A DNA stretch of 64,000 nt. Origin: Planctomycetota bacterium. GTDB lineage: Bacteria > Planctomycetota > JAJSAM01 > JAJVHW01. Shown piece by piece: positions 26,243-35,070 of this stretch (positions are counted from its first letter, which is position 1; each line of letters begins with the position of its first letter). The notes below the pieces were generated by a model. The model had not been told where the DNA came from. It made no database searches and worked only from the letters and a program-made list of their open reading frames with translations. The stretch covers positions 1-64,000 of the forward strand of contig JAJFFG010000086.1 in assembly GCA_021776825.1 (NCBI GenBank), read 5' to 3'. The position numbers were made by a program, and so were the translations under genes.

Positions 26243-27564
26243 TACTCGTTCGGCTCTCTCAGGCTGTCGAGCACGGACTGCATCTCCTCGCCGATCTCGC
26301 CGTGGTCGGCGTAGACGTAGACGAGCACGGCGAGCGACTCCTGCTGACTGCCGCGCACGCACGCGCCGCGAAGGACGAGTGGCCGCGGCTCCTCGTCGTT
26401 GCTCGTGCCCCAGACCTCGAAGCCATGGCCGACGAGGTCATCGCCGATACGCGTCTTCTTGACCGCCGGCGTCCGCGGACCAGGCGTGAACACGCGTTCG
26501 ACCGACAGGGCCTGGAGGCCACGCGCAATGTTCTTCACTTCGTCGCCGTTCACATCGTTCGGTCCGGTGAACGAATACTGCAGCCCCCACGTGTAGCGAC
26601 GGAAGAGCAGCTGGCGCAGCGGCGCGCCGTACGCGTCGGTCTCGGTGACGTAGACGTAGCCGCCACGGCCCTCCGACTCCGGCACCTCGATGACGGACCA
26701 GCGGGACGAGATCGGCACGTCGAAGCGAAGCGAGCCGCCGAGGGACTCGGCCGTGACGGTGACGTACTTCTCACGCAGCGCGAACCCGGCGCTGCGATCC
26801 AGGGTCACCGAGGAGTTCCAAAGATCCGCCGCGGCTCGGTCCGGTACGTCGCGGCGGACGAACGGTCGCAGCGTCTCCTGGGCCTGCTTCAGAAACGCCT
26901 TCGCCACCTTGCGCTCAGACCCGACGACGGTCCGGGCGGCCCACAGCCGAGCCGAGGCGATCGTCGTGGCCAGCCCGACGTTTGCCTCGTGCTTCTTCAG
27001 AGCCCGATCCGCGAGTTTCTCGGCAGCCTTCCGCAGCTCGTAGCGGTCGTCCGCAGCGACGCAGGCGCCCTCGACCAGGAACGTGACCGCGTACCCCAGG
27101 GCCTCGGCGTTCTCGGGATGAGCGGCATGAGCCTTCTCGAGCAGTTCCGCCGCATGGACCCAAGGCTGCGCCGCTCCACTGCGCGCGGTCCGCTCGCTGA
27201 GCACCGTCGCGTGGGCGCTCGCCCAGTGCGTGCGGTGGTCGTCCGGGGCCGTCCGCGCGATCGCGGACGCCGCCATCTGGACGACGTCGGCTAGCGCGCG
27301 ACGGTCCGCGGGCGGCGCCGCCCGGCAGAGCCCCTCGAAGCGATAGGCGCGATCGGCGAGCACGTGGGTGAGCGTCGTGCTCGCCGCGATCTGCGTGGCG
27401 GTGCCCTCGGACTGGAGCAGCCGCACCGCCTCCGTCACGTCGCCGACGCGGAGGGCCTCGATGACCTCCTGCGTCCGATCTTCGAGCTCCCCCGCCAGCG
27501 CACGCGGGACCGCGGCGAACGCGAATGCGCACGCGATGACCGCGGTGATGACACGTCGCTTCAT
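26242..27564 (-). CDS. Secreted protein coupled to the histidine kinase, helical-repeat-like
   Basis: A 440-residue protein with a signal peptide (about 4-24, PRALAG). The N-terminal half is helical and TPR-like (EALRVGDVTEAVRLLQSEG, AAELLEKAHAAHPENAEALGYAV). The C-terminal part is beta-rich with aromatic residues and no known catalytic motif (RGGYVYVTETDAYG, RRYTWGLQYSF). It sits directly upstream of, and overlaps, the kinase gene, so it may feed a periplasmic signal to it; this is inference. The ATG at 27564 is chosen over 27594 because it leads into the signal peptide. Confidence 0.75.
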   Translation of the reverse strand: MKRRVITAVIACAFAFAAVPRALAGELEDRTQEVIEALRVGDVTEAVRLLQSEGTATQIAASTTLTHVLADRAYRFEGLCRAAPPADRRALADVVQMAASAIARTAPDDHRTHWASAHATVLSERTARSGAAQPWVHAAELLEKAHAAHPENAEALGYAVTFLVEGACVAADDRYELRKAAEKLADRALKKHEANVGLATTIASARLWAARTVVGSERKVAKAFLKQAQETLRPFVRRDVPDRAAADLWNSSVTLDRSAGFALREKYVTVTAESLGGSLRFDVPISSRWSVIEVPESEGRGGYVYVTETDAYGAPLRQLLFRRYTWGLQYSFTGPNDVNGDEVKNIARGLQALSVERVFTPGPRTPAVKKTRIGDDLVGHGFEVWGTSNDEEPRPLVLRGACVRGSQQESLAVLVYVYADHGEIGEEMQSVLDSLREPNE

Positions 27565-27687
27565 CGGTTCCAGGCTCCCGGCAGACCCCGCCATGGTGAA
27601 GAGGCCGTCTCAGTCTCCGCGGCCATTCTTAAGCGGACCTTTCGGAATCCGGCGTCGTCCCCGACCGCGGTCCGGTATCCCGCACGC

Positions 27688-28506
27688 ATGAGCATACGGA
27701 TAGCGTTGGTTCAACGACGGAACGGCGAGGACCGCGCCACGAACCTCGCTGCCGGGCTGCGGCAACTCGACGAGGCCGCGCGTCAGGGCGCCAACCTCGT
27801 GGTGTTCCCCGAGCTGGCCTTCGAGCCGTTCTTCCCGCGGCTGCCTCGCGGCGATGGTCCGTTCCCGCCGTCCGAGACGATCCCGGGCCCCACCACCGAT
27901 GCGCTGTGCGCCCGTGCCCGTGAACTGGGCGTGGTCATCGTCGCCAATCTGTACGAGCGGGACGGCGAGCGGCGCTTCGACACGTCGCCCGTCATCGACG
28001 CCGATGGCAGTCTGCTCGGCGTCACGCGCATGCTGCACATCACGGAGTACGCCGGCTTCCACGAGCAGCAGTACTACGACGCGGGAGACCGGGGCGCGCC
28101 CGTCTACGAGACGGCTGCCGGACGACTCGGCGTGGCCATCTGCTACGACCGCCACTACCCGGAGGTGCTGCGCCGGATGGCGCTCGACGGCGCGGAGATC
28201 CTGATCGTGCCGCAGGCCGGCGCGGCGGGCGAGTGGCCCGACGGGCTCTTCGAGGCCGAGCTGCGCGTCGCGGCGTTCCAGAACGGCGTGTTCACGGCGC
28301 TCTGCAACCGCGTCGGACCGGAGCCGCCGCTGACGTTCGCGGGCGAGTCGTTTGTGTGCGACGCCGAGGGCGTGGTCGTCGCGCGCGCACCTGCTGGCGA
28401 GGAGCACATCCTCGTCACGGACCTCGATCTCACGTCGCTCGACGCCTCGCCGGCGCGCCGCCTGTTCCTGCGAGATCGCCGCGAAGGGTGGCCGGAGCAG
28501 ACGTAG
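27688..28506 (+). CDS. Nitrilase superfamily (carbon-nitrogen hydrolase) protein with altered Lys
   Basis: A 272-residue protein of the C-N hydrolase fold, which usually hydrolyses amides or nitriles with a Glu-Lys-Cys triad. The Glu (VFPELAFEPF) and the Cys (VAICYDRHYPE) are clear. The position of the Lys, usually RKxH, reads TRMLHITEY here, so Met appears to replace Lys. The rest is well conserved for an N-carbamoylputrescine-amidase-like or Nit-like enzyme (HEQQYYDAGDRG, VPQAGAAGEWPDG). Either catalysis is altered or another residue serves. It is divergent from the coupled sensor genes and has no operon partner. Confidence 0.85.
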   Translation: MSIRIALVQRRNGEDRATNLAAGLRQLDEAARQGANLVVFPELAFEPFFPRLPRGDGPFPPSETIPGPTTDALCARARELGVVIVANLYERDGERRFDTSPVIDADGSLLGVTRMLHITEYAGFHEQQYYDAGDRGAPVYETAAGRLGVAICYDRHYPEVLRRMALDGAEILIVPQAGAAGEWPDGLFEAELRVAAFQNGVFTALCNRVGPEPPLTFAGESFVCDAEGVVVARAPAGEEHILVTDLDLTSLDASPARRLFLRDRREGWPEQT

Positions 28507-28604
28507 CCGCGTCGGTAGGGGGCACCGACCTCGATCGCGAGTTCGGTTCACCACGGCGACACGGCGACCACCGCGGAACACGGCGAGGAACGAGTCAGCG
28601 GGGC

Positions 28605-29987
28605 TCAGTCCCCGTGCTCGATGCGCGGCCACTGGATGTCGAGGTCGAAGGACTTCACCTCCGGCGGTTTGTGACAGCCGGTGCAGACCTCGGTGGCGCC
28701 GTACGGCGGAGCGCCAATCGGGGTGTCGTCCTCGATGAGACCGGCCTGTGCGGCTTCGACGTGCTGGGCGCGACCGCCGTGGCAGGCCTCGCAGCCGATG
28801 CCGAGCTCACCGACGCGGTCGAGCGAGAGCGGGTCGTTGGCGTCGACATCGACCAGATGGCAGGGGACGCACTCGGCGTCGCGGTCGCGACCGCGATCGA
28901 CGAGCGTCTTCATCCCGTGCGAGTGCAGCGAGTCGGCCCAGGTCGCGTGATCGTCCGTGTGGCACGTGCGGCACGTCGAGGACCCGACGAAGCCGCGGGC
29001 GGTCAGGCCGACGAGGATGTCGGGGATCAGGTCGGGGTCGAGGTCGGCCGAGCGCTCGCGGTACGCGTCGTAGAGGGCGCTCATCTGCGGATCGTCGGGA
29101 ACGTCCTCGCCGAGCCACGAGCGCCAGGTATCCACCGGTCGCAGGGCGTCGTCGAGATCCACGCGGCGGACGTACGCGGCGAACTCCCCGGCCAGCGCCA
29201 GCGGCCGCACAGCGGGGACAAAGCCATCGTCCGCCGGGTCGACGTCGCCCACCGACATGAGAGAGCGGTCGTCGGTGGCGGCGCCGCTCGCCACGACGAT
29301 GGCGACGCCATCGAGCTCCGCCGCGAGCGCGGTGGCTGCCGAGCGCGACATCGCCGCAGCAACGATCGCCGGGCTCCCGTCGACGAGGAGAGCGCGCACG
29401 GCGTCGGCGGCGGGCGTCACGCGCCCCCCCGCGACGTCGGTCCCCTCTTCGGTCACGCCGATCACGCGCGTGCCGGCCCACTCGATCGAAGCCGCGAAGG
29501 GGCGTGAGCCGTCGCTTCGCACGAGGTTGGCACAGATGACGGGCGGCGTGCCGCGGGTGTCCGTCGCGACGAGCAGATCGAGCACAGCCAGATCCAGCCG
29601 GCCGGGGACGAACGCGTCGTAGCCCATCTCGCCGAGCGCGCGCAGCGTCGTCGTGAGCCGATGCGAACGGAGCGGATCGGAGCCGGCCGCCGCATTGCCG
29701 AGATCGATCAGCAGGTCGGCGTCCTCCGCCACGGAGGCGAGGTACGACCCACGGCGCGCCACGCCGCCGAACTGCTTCTCCTCGCAGCCGCACGGCCCGA
29801 TGAAGCCCCGCGTCTCGCCGGTCGCGAAGATGCGATGCGCAGCGTCCGAGGCCCCGCCTCGCATCTCGAGGAGCGCGGAACGGCGACCATCGAGCGGGGC
29901 CGGCACGGGTTCCTCGCTGCGCGTCGCGCACGCGGCCGCTACGGCCAGAGCGGCGACGAGGGCGAGCGGAGCGGTTCGGCGCAGCAT
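28605..29987 (-). CDS. Multihaem c-type cytochrome lipoprotein with UshA-like N-terminus
   Basis: A 460-residue exported protein. A lipobox-like VAAAC ends the signal. The N-terminal two thirds start with GETRGFIGPCGCEEKQFGGVARRGSYL, a pattern shared by multihaem cytochromes that carry a metallophosphatase-like domain. The C-terminal 130 residues hold four CxxCH haem sites (CRTCH, CVPCH, CEACH, CTGCH), so a tetrahaem cytochrome of the c554 type. It probably works in periplasmic electron transfer. The ATG at 29987 (MLRRTAPLALVAA) is chosen; the frame upstream to 30167 is not protein-like. Confidence 0.88.
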   Translation of the reverse strand: MLRRTAPLALVAALAVAAACATRSEEPVPAPLDGRRSALLEMRGGASDAAHRIFATGETRGFIGPCGCEEKQFGGVARRGSYLASVAEDADLLIDLGNAAAGSDPLRSHRLTTTLRALGEMGYDAFVPGRLDLAVLDLLVATDTRGTPPVICANLVRSDGSRPFAASIEWAGTRVIGVTEEGTDVAGGRVTPAADAVRALLVDGSPAIVAAAMSRSAATALAAELDGVAIVVASGAATDDRSLMSVGDVDPADDGFVPAVRPLALAGEFAAYVRRVDLDDALRPVDTWRSWLGEDVPDDPQMSALYDAYRERSADLDPDLIPDILVGLTARGFVGSSTCRTCHTDDHATWADSLHSHGMKTLVDRGRDRDAECVPCHLVDVDANDPLSLDRVGELGIGCEACHGGRAQHVEAAQAGLIEDDTPIGAPPYGATEVCTGCHKPPEVKSFDLDIQWPRIEHGD

Positions 29988-30014
29988 GTCCGATGAGGTT
30001 ATCGACCGATCCGG

Positions 30015-30039
30015 GGCTAGCCCGGGTCGTTCACGAGGG
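30015..30039. repeat. Repeat family B
   Basis: GGCTAGCCCGGGTCGTTCACGAGGG. Core CTAGCCCGGRTCGYTCACGAGG recurs in the window. Confidence 0.6.
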
Positions 30040-30250
30040 TGCCGCGCGATCGCGGCGAGATCGAGGCTCGGCGCGGGGTTCACGCCGTTGCGTGTCGGGA
30101 ATGCACGTCGCACGGAGTCCTGGCGGATCCGAGTGCGTGAGATCTCGTGCCGGAGACGCGCATGCACCCTCGAGATGCGCCAGTCCGAATGAAGCAGTGA
30201 AGCGGCTCCGGGGCGGGAGGTCGCGTGCTCGGGACCGCCAGGCGTGGCGT

Positions 30251-30272
30251 CCTCGTGAACGACGCGAGCTAG
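30251..30272. repeat. Repeat family B, reverse orientation
   Basis: CCTCGTGAACGACGCGAGCTAG, a diverged copy in inverted orientation. Confidence 0.5.
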
Positions 30273-30325
30273 GATGAACGGTGCCCGACCTTGAGCGACG
30301 GGCCGCGGACGGTCAGGATGGCGGC

Positions 30326-30931
30326 ATGCGAGTCCCGTCCCTGCTCCTAGCTGCCGCCGTTCTGGTCACACCTGGCTTGTTCGCTCCCGTCGCGATCGCC
30401 CCCGCGTTCGCCGGCAGCGATACACCTCCCGAAGGCCCGCCGTGGGTCCGCTCCCTCGTCGAGGCTCAGGAAGCGGCGCTGAGGAAGAAGGTCCCGATCT
30501 TCGTCTACCTGACGGAGAAGAAGCCCGCGGTCGTCGTCGCACACGCCGAGACGCTCCTCGCCGTGCCGAACGATCCGCTGCGCTACGCCGTGTGCCAGGC
30601 GCTCGCTCGCTGCGGCAACGCCGACTCGATCGAGGTTCTGGCGCCGTTCGCCGACAAGACGCAGTGGCGCAACGCGCTGACCAAGAGCGTCGTGACGACG
30701 CTCGTCACGATCGCCGAACGTGAGAAGCGCAGCCGCAAACGCGTGCAGGCGATCCTCGTCGAGACGTTCCCCGACCCCGTCGAGGACGAGCGGTCGCAGC
30801 GCATCGCGCTCGGCCTGGCAAAGCACGTGCACGCCGCGCTGGTCGACCTGACCGGCCGCGACCCGGGGTTCCCGGCCAAGTACGACGAGAAGACGCGCTC
30901 CTCGCTCGTCAAGTCGTGGCTGAAGCGCTAA
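30326..30931 (+). CDS. Secreted small protein with thioredoxin-like stub and helical repeats
   Basis: A 201-residue protein with a signal peptide (about 5-29). Residues about 45-60 (EAQEAALRKKVPIFVYLTE) read like the opening of a thioredoxin-fold domain as found in many planctomycete secreted proteins, but the rest of that fold is absent; instead HEAT-like helices follow (RYAVCQALARCGNADSIEVLAPFAD). This suggests an old in-frame loss or fusion. No active-site CxxC. Function unknown. It ends 32 bases before the aminotransferase and may share its transcript. Confidence 0.65.
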   Translation: MRVPSLLLAAAVLVTPGLFAPVAIAPAFAGSDTPPEGPPWVRSLVEAQEAALRKKVPIFVYLTEKKPAVVVAHAETLLAVPNDPLRYAVCQALARCGNADSIEVLAPFADKTQWRNALTKSVVTTLVTIAEREKRSRKRVQAILVETFPDPVEDERSQRIALGLAKHVHAALVDLTGRDPGFPAKYDEKTRSSLVKSWLKR

Positions 30932-30935
30932 CCGA

Positions 30936-30977
30936 ATGACCACCCCCGGATGAGCACCCCCGGATGAGCACCCCCAG
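30936..30977 (+). repeat. 14-base tandem repeat at the aminotransferase start
   Basis: ATGACCACCCCCGG, ATGAGCACCCCCGG, ATGAGCACCCCCAG: three units giving three ATG codons at 30936, 30950 and 30964 in different frames. Only the last opens the aminotransferase frame. Confidence 0.8.
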
Positions 30978-32235
30978 TTTCGCCCCCTCCTGCGGTGAGG
31001 TTCGTGCCCGCTTCCCCGCGCTGAGTGGCGAGTGGGCGCTGCTCGAGAACGCCGGTGGCTCGCAGGTGCCCGCCGGCGTCTCGGACGCGATCCGCGAGTA
31101 CATGCGCACGACGTACGTGCAGCTCGGCGCGGGGTACGAGATCTCGCGCCGCGCGGACGCCGTCGTGGCCGCCGCCCACGACCTCGCCAACCTCGTGATG
31201 GGCGGCGCGGACACGGGCGTCGCCATCATCGGGCCGTCGTCATCGCAGCTCGTCGCCATGCTGGCTCAGGGGCTGGCGCCACGCTTCGAGCCGGGCGACA
31301 ACATCGTCATCGCCGAGGCCGGGCACGAGGCAAACATGGGGCCCTGGGCGCGACTCGCGAAGCAGGGCGTCGAGATCCGTTGGTGGCCGCCCACGGCCGA
31401 CGGAGGCACCGGCTCGCTCGAAGCCCTCGACGGTCTGCTGGACGAGCGCACGCGCGTCGTCGCCGCAGTCCACGTCTCGAACCTGCTCGGCGAGGTCGTG
31501 GACGTCGCCGAGGTCGCTCGCCACGCCCACGCGGTCGGTGCGCGCGTCGTGGTCGACGGCGTGGCGTATGCCCCCCATCGCGCCATCGACGTCGCCGCGT
31601 GGGGCATCGACTGGTACGTCTTCTCGACCTACAAGGTGTACGGCCCCCACATGGCCGTGCTCTGGGGCACGCACGACGCGATCGCCGAGGTCGAGCGACC
31701 GAGCCACTTCTTCGTTCCGGACGACGACATCCCCTACGCGTTCGAGCTCGGCGGGGTCTCCCACGAGGGCTGTGCGGCGTGGAACGCCGTCGGCGATCAC
31801 CTGCGGTTCCTGGCCGGGCGAACGGACTCTTCACCGGTCGATCGCGAGACTGTCGTCGCCGGGTTCGACACGATGGCCGCCCTGGAGGCCCCCCTCGTCG
31901 CGAGGCTGCTCACCGGGCTGAGCGAGATCCCAGGCGTCACGCTCGTCGGGGCCGCCGAGGTCGCGGCGCGGGTGCCGACGGTCTCGTTCACGGTGTGCGG
32001 GCATACGTCCGAGGCCGTCGCCGCCGCGGCGCACGCTGAGCGGATCGCGATCCGCCACGGTCACATGTACGCACACCGCCTCTGCACGCGACTCGGACTG
32101 CCGATCGACGACGGCGTCGTGCGCGTGAGCGCCGTCCACTACAACACCGTCGCGGAGATCGACAGGCTGCTGGAGGTCGTGACTCAGATCGCGAGCGAGC
32201 CTAGCCCACATCGTTCACGAGGACTCCACGCCTGA
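30964..32235 (+). CDS. Class V aminotransferase, cysteine desulfurase-like
   Basis: A 423-residue PLP enzyme of fold type I. The N-terminus (LENAGGSQVPAGVSDAI), the His in AEAGHEANMGPW, the Asp in VVDGVAYAPH and the PLP lysine in STYKVYGPHM place it in the cysteine desulfurase/selenocysteine lyase-like group of class V aminotransferases. Without a clear active-site Cys loop I do not call it a true desulfurase. It is worth noting beside selenoprotein genes, since selenocysteine lyases belong here, but it is equally like many of unknown substrate. Its stop lies within the loop of an inverted pair of family B repeats, and its last ten codons are part of the left repeat. Confidence 0.85.
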   Translation: MSTPSFAPSCGEVRARFPALSGEWALLENAGGSQVPAGVSDAIREYMRTTYVQLGAGYEISRRADAVVAAAHDLANLVMGGADTGVAIIGPSSSQLVAMLAQGLAPRFEPGDNIVIAEAGHEANMGPWARLAKQGVEIRWWPPTADGGTGSLEALDGLLDERTRVVAAVHVSNLLGEVVDVAEVARHAHAVGARVVVDGVAYAPHRAIDVAAWGIDWYVFSTYKVYGPHMAVLWGTHDAIAEVERPSHFFVPDDDIPYAFELGGVSHEGCAAWNAVGDHLRFLAGRTDSSPVDRETVVAGFDTMAALEAPLVARLLTGLSEIPGVTLVGAAEVAARVPTVSFTVCGHTSEAVAAAAHAERIAIRHGHMYAHRLCTRLGLPIDDGVVRVSAVHYNTVAEIDRLLEVVTQIASEPSPHRSRGLHA

Positions 32236-32260
32236 CGCCCTCGTGAGCGATCCGGGCTAG
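32201..32260. terminator. Inverted pair of family B repeats around the aminotransferase stop
   Basis: CTAGCCCACATCGTTCACGAGG (32201-32222) and its near-reverse complement CCTCGTGAGCGATCCGGGCTAG (32239-32260) enclose the TGA at 32233-32235. The RNA would form a long, imperfect stem, likely a terminator. Confidence 0.6.
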
Positions 32261-32417
32261 CGGCTGACCGATCTCTCGGCTCGCGCATGCCGCTCACTGG
32301 GATCCGGGCCGCTTCTCTATGGCACAGGTCACGCTGGGGCAGGCAGACTGTGGAACCGCAGTCAGGTGAGGTTGGCGGACCCCCTAGACTGTGCGGTCAC
32401 CGCTCAAGGAGGAGCCG

Positions 32418-33005
32418 ATGCGTCCCACGACGCTCCTTGTCATCATCCCGATTCTTCTCGCCGGCTGCACCAGCACGTCCGCCGAGGCCCAGCGACGCTC
32501 CGTCCAGGTCCACTACCCTGTGCAGCGGTACCTGAGCGACATCGCAGCCAACGTCTCGTCGGCCCGATCACAGTCCGTGGTCTGGGACGGCTCGTACGGC
32601 GTCCACCCGACGGCTCACGAGGCAATCCCGCTCGAGATCGATCGCCGCCAGGCGACGACCACGCCGCAGCAGCCTGCAGCGGCGCGTCCGCCAGCACCGC
32701 CGCGCCCGAGCTACGCCGGGACGAGCGTCTCGACCGGCTCCGTCACCACGCAGAGCTGGCCGCATAGCCCGCCGCGCGCCGCCGGCGTCCGCTACCAGCC
32801 GGCCCCGAGTCGTTCGGTGCCCGTCAGTAGCAGCTCGCGCACGACGCACTCGACGGCTCCGCTCCCCCCGGCAACGTACGGCTCGTATCCGTCGTCGCCA
32901 CCGCCGCGGTACCGCTCCACGAAGGACGCGCCGCGGACCGGCACCGGCCTCGCCCGCCGCCGTACGACGTACGAACAGTCGCGCAACGCGAAGTACGGCG
33001 ACTGA
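32418..33005 (+). CDS. Pro/Ser-rich lipoprotein, unknown function
   Basis: A 195-residue lipoprotein with signal MRPTTLLVIIPILLAGC and a low-complexity body rich in Pro, Ser, Thr and Arg (TTPQQPAAARPPAPPRPS, PPRYRSTKDAPRTG). No domain is seen. The ATG at 32418 has AAGGAGG ending 5 bases upstream, a near-perfect ribosome site. It ends 34 bases before the EF-hand selenoprotein and could be cotranscribed with it. It looks like a surface or envelope linker protein; no function is proposed. Confidence 0.75.
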   Translation: MRPTTLLVIIPILLAGCTSTSAEAQRRSVQVHYPVQRYLSDIAANVSSARSQSVVWDGSYGVHPTAHEAIPLEIDRRQATTTPQQPAAARPPAPPRPSYAGTSVSTGSVTTQSWPHSPPRAAGVRYQPAPSRSVPVSSSSRTTHSTAPLPPATYGSYPSSPPPRYRSTKDAPRTGTGLARRRTTYEQSRNAKYGD

Positions 33006-33039
33006 CATCCGATCCGTCGACGCCCTCCCGGAGGTGACG

Positions 33040-34227
33040 ATGCCGGTGGTGAGAACTACGGCCCGACCTCTGCAACTCGTCGTGGCCCTTGCCGCGGCGC
33101 TGAGCCTGACTGCGTGCGTGTCCTCGCGCGACGACGAGTTCATGGAGCTCGACCCCGCGCAGGACTCGGCGTGGGCCTTCCTGTCGGCGAAGTACGACGC
33201 GGACGGCGACGGCACGATCACCGCGGAGGAGTACGACCGCCCCGGCGGTGACCTCGCACGCGTGGACCGCAACGAGGACGGCGTCATCACGGTCGCCGAC
33301 TACGCGGGCGGCCCGTCGGGGGGACGCGAGGCGCAGATGATGCGCATGATGCGTGCGCGCGGCATGGCGATGACGGCGTTCCAGGACGACGAGGACCCGT
33401 CCGATCTGAAGCGCACCGAGCTGGTCACGGCCGTCGCGCGCCTGGATGCGGATGCGAGCGGCGCGCTGGATGCCGAGGAGATGGCAGGCGTCGAGCCGCC
33501 GGATGTCAGCGGACAGCCCCCGATGGTGCGGCGCATGATGGCGGGCGCCACTCCGTTCGCGGCGCTCGCCGAGGTCGCAGACGCCGACGCCGACGGCAGC
33601 CTCTCGACGGACGAGCTGACGACGTTCTTCGACAGCATGGACGACGGCGACGCCGTCTGGTCGATGCGTCGACCGAAGAAGGCCCCGCAGGGACCCGCGC
33701 AGGGCGAGCCCGCGCCCGACTTCACGCTCACGCCCACCGCGGGCGGCGATCCGGTGACGCTCTCGTCGTTCGCCGGCGATCGCCCTGTGGCGCTGATCTT
33801 CGGCAGCTACACCTGACCCCCCTTCCGACGTTCAGCCGGTCGGCTGAAGGAACTGTGGGAGACGTGGGGCGACGAGGTGGCGTTCTACGTCGTGTACATC
33901 CGCGAGGCGCACCCGCTCGACGGCCGCTCGCCGATGGGCGGCGGGAACGCCCCGATCGTCGAGGACCCCGTCGACCTGATCGAACGCAACGACGTTGCGC
34001 GCGTCTGCATGACGCGCCTGGCTCTCGAACCGATGCCGGCACTGGTCGACGACGTCGACGACGCCGTCAACCGCGCGTATGCGGCGGCACCGGACCGGCT
34101 TTACCTCGTGGCGCGCGACGGCACGATCGCCTACCGCGGCGGCCGTGGGCCATTCGGTTTCCTGCCGGAGGAACTGGCGGAGGCGATCGAAGCCGAACTG
34201 GGCACCGGAGGGGACACGTTCAACTGA
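33040..34227 (+). CDS. Predicted selenoprotein: EF-hand lipoprotein with deiodinase-like domain
   Basis: A 395-residue lipoprotein (LTAC lipobox, Cys26) read through an in-frame TGA at codon 259 (33814-33816). Four calcium-binding EF-hand loops occur at about 53-64 (DADGDGTITAEE), 76-87, 136-147 and 181-192. From about 222 a redoxin-like domain starts (GEPAPDFTLTPTAGGDPV) and reaches FGSYT-Sec-PPFR, which matches the Sec site of iodothyronine deiodinases and their bacterial relatives. After the TGA the frame is open for 136 codons (VAFYVVYIREAHPLDG, VARDGTIAYRGGRGPFGF). A perfect 7-base hairpin follows 14 bases after the TGA. ATG 33040 is preferred to GTG 33034 because GGAGG lies 5 bases before it. 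The role may be reductive dehalogenation or peroxide reduction in the envelope; this is inference. Confidence 0.9.
33814..33848 (+). promoter_or_regulatory. Bacterial SECIS-like element, selenoprotein 2
   Basis: TGA, 14-base spacer, TTCAGCC (33831-33837), loop GGTC, GGCTGAA (33842-33848). The stem is perfect and the loop has GU. Confidence 0.8.
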
Positions 34228-34318
34228 TCAACTAACTCGCCACGAGTGCTCGACGGGAGAGCGTGCGCCGAGAGTTCGTTGGTTCGTTGAAGGTGTCCCG
34301 CCGGCTCCCCGAGCCGAC

Positions 34319-34927
34319 CTACAGCCCGTAGATGCCGTGCTCGGTGTCCATCGTCTCGCGCACGAGCTGAGCCCAGTACGACAGCACGTCGGTCTCGTGG
34401 GTCCAGCCGTTCTGCCCGCTCCGCTCCTGGTGCTGCTCACCCCGACCGTCGGCGACGGCCGTGGCGATGTGCTGGTGCGTGAGGGAGTTGGAGAAGTCGA
34501 CGCGCAGCGTCGCGCCGCCGCCCCAGAGGCCGAGGGGGCCGGACCACGGTCGGAGGTTCATGCTGCGATCACGCGGGTCGGCATCGAGCACCGCCGCACG
34601 AACGCGGACGACTCCGCGACCCGGGCGGTCCACGATCTCGTACCGCGCGCCGAGCTGACGGTGCAGTTCGCTGTAGAAGTGCCGGGCGAGGGCGAGCATC
34701 TCGGCCTCGTCCTGCTCGAACAGTCGCGCGTCTGGGTCGACGTTGAGTGTCACGGGCTCGATGAGCACGCGATCGAACTGTGCCAGCGACTGACGATACT
34801 CGCGCGTCAGGTAGACGTCGTCGTCGAGCGCTAGCTCCCGCGTGGTCGAGAGGTCCGCCGGCGGACCACCCATGCAACCGACGACGAGCAACGCGGCGAG
34901 AGCAACAGCGACTTGATGGTGTGCCAT
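34319..34927 (-). CDS. DUF3313-like outer-membrane lipoprotein
   Basis: A 202-residue lipoprotein with a VVGC lipobox. The body (FDRVLIEPVTLNVD, AEMLALARHFYSELHRQLG, VVRVRAAVLDADPRD) fits the DUF3313-type family of small envelope lipoproteins, function unknown. The ATG at 34927 (MAHHQVAVALAALL) has GAGGTGGTC upstream. It is transcribed opposite to the two flanking selenoprotein genes, so it is not part of their transcript. Confidence 0.75.
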   Translation of the reverse strand: MAHHQVAVALAALLVVGCMGGPPADLSTTRELALDDDVYLTREYRQSLAQFDRVLIEPVTLNVDPDARLFEQDEAEMLALARHFYSELHRQLGARYEIVDRPGRGVVRVRAAVLDADPRDRSMNLRPWSGPLGLWGGGATLRVDFSNSLTHQHIATAVADGRGEQHQERSGQNGWTHETDVLSYWAQLVRETMDTEHGIYGL

Positions 34928-35070
34928 GACCACCTCCCGTTCTTCCTCGGCGCCATGATCGCGCCTGGGGCGTGTTCCCGCCACTCCGACTGTCGATTTC
35001 CGGCCGGTGCCGGGGGTGCGAGCGGCTCCGGCGCGATATCCTGCGCCGGTCGACTCTCAGGAGACTCGCC

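Larger units (their letters stand above)
29988..30325. other. Non-coding stretch with two family B repeats
   Basis: About 340 bases between divergent genes. It has two copies of the family B element in opposite orientation (30015-30039 and 30251-30272) and no gene-like frame. Confidence 0.6.
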
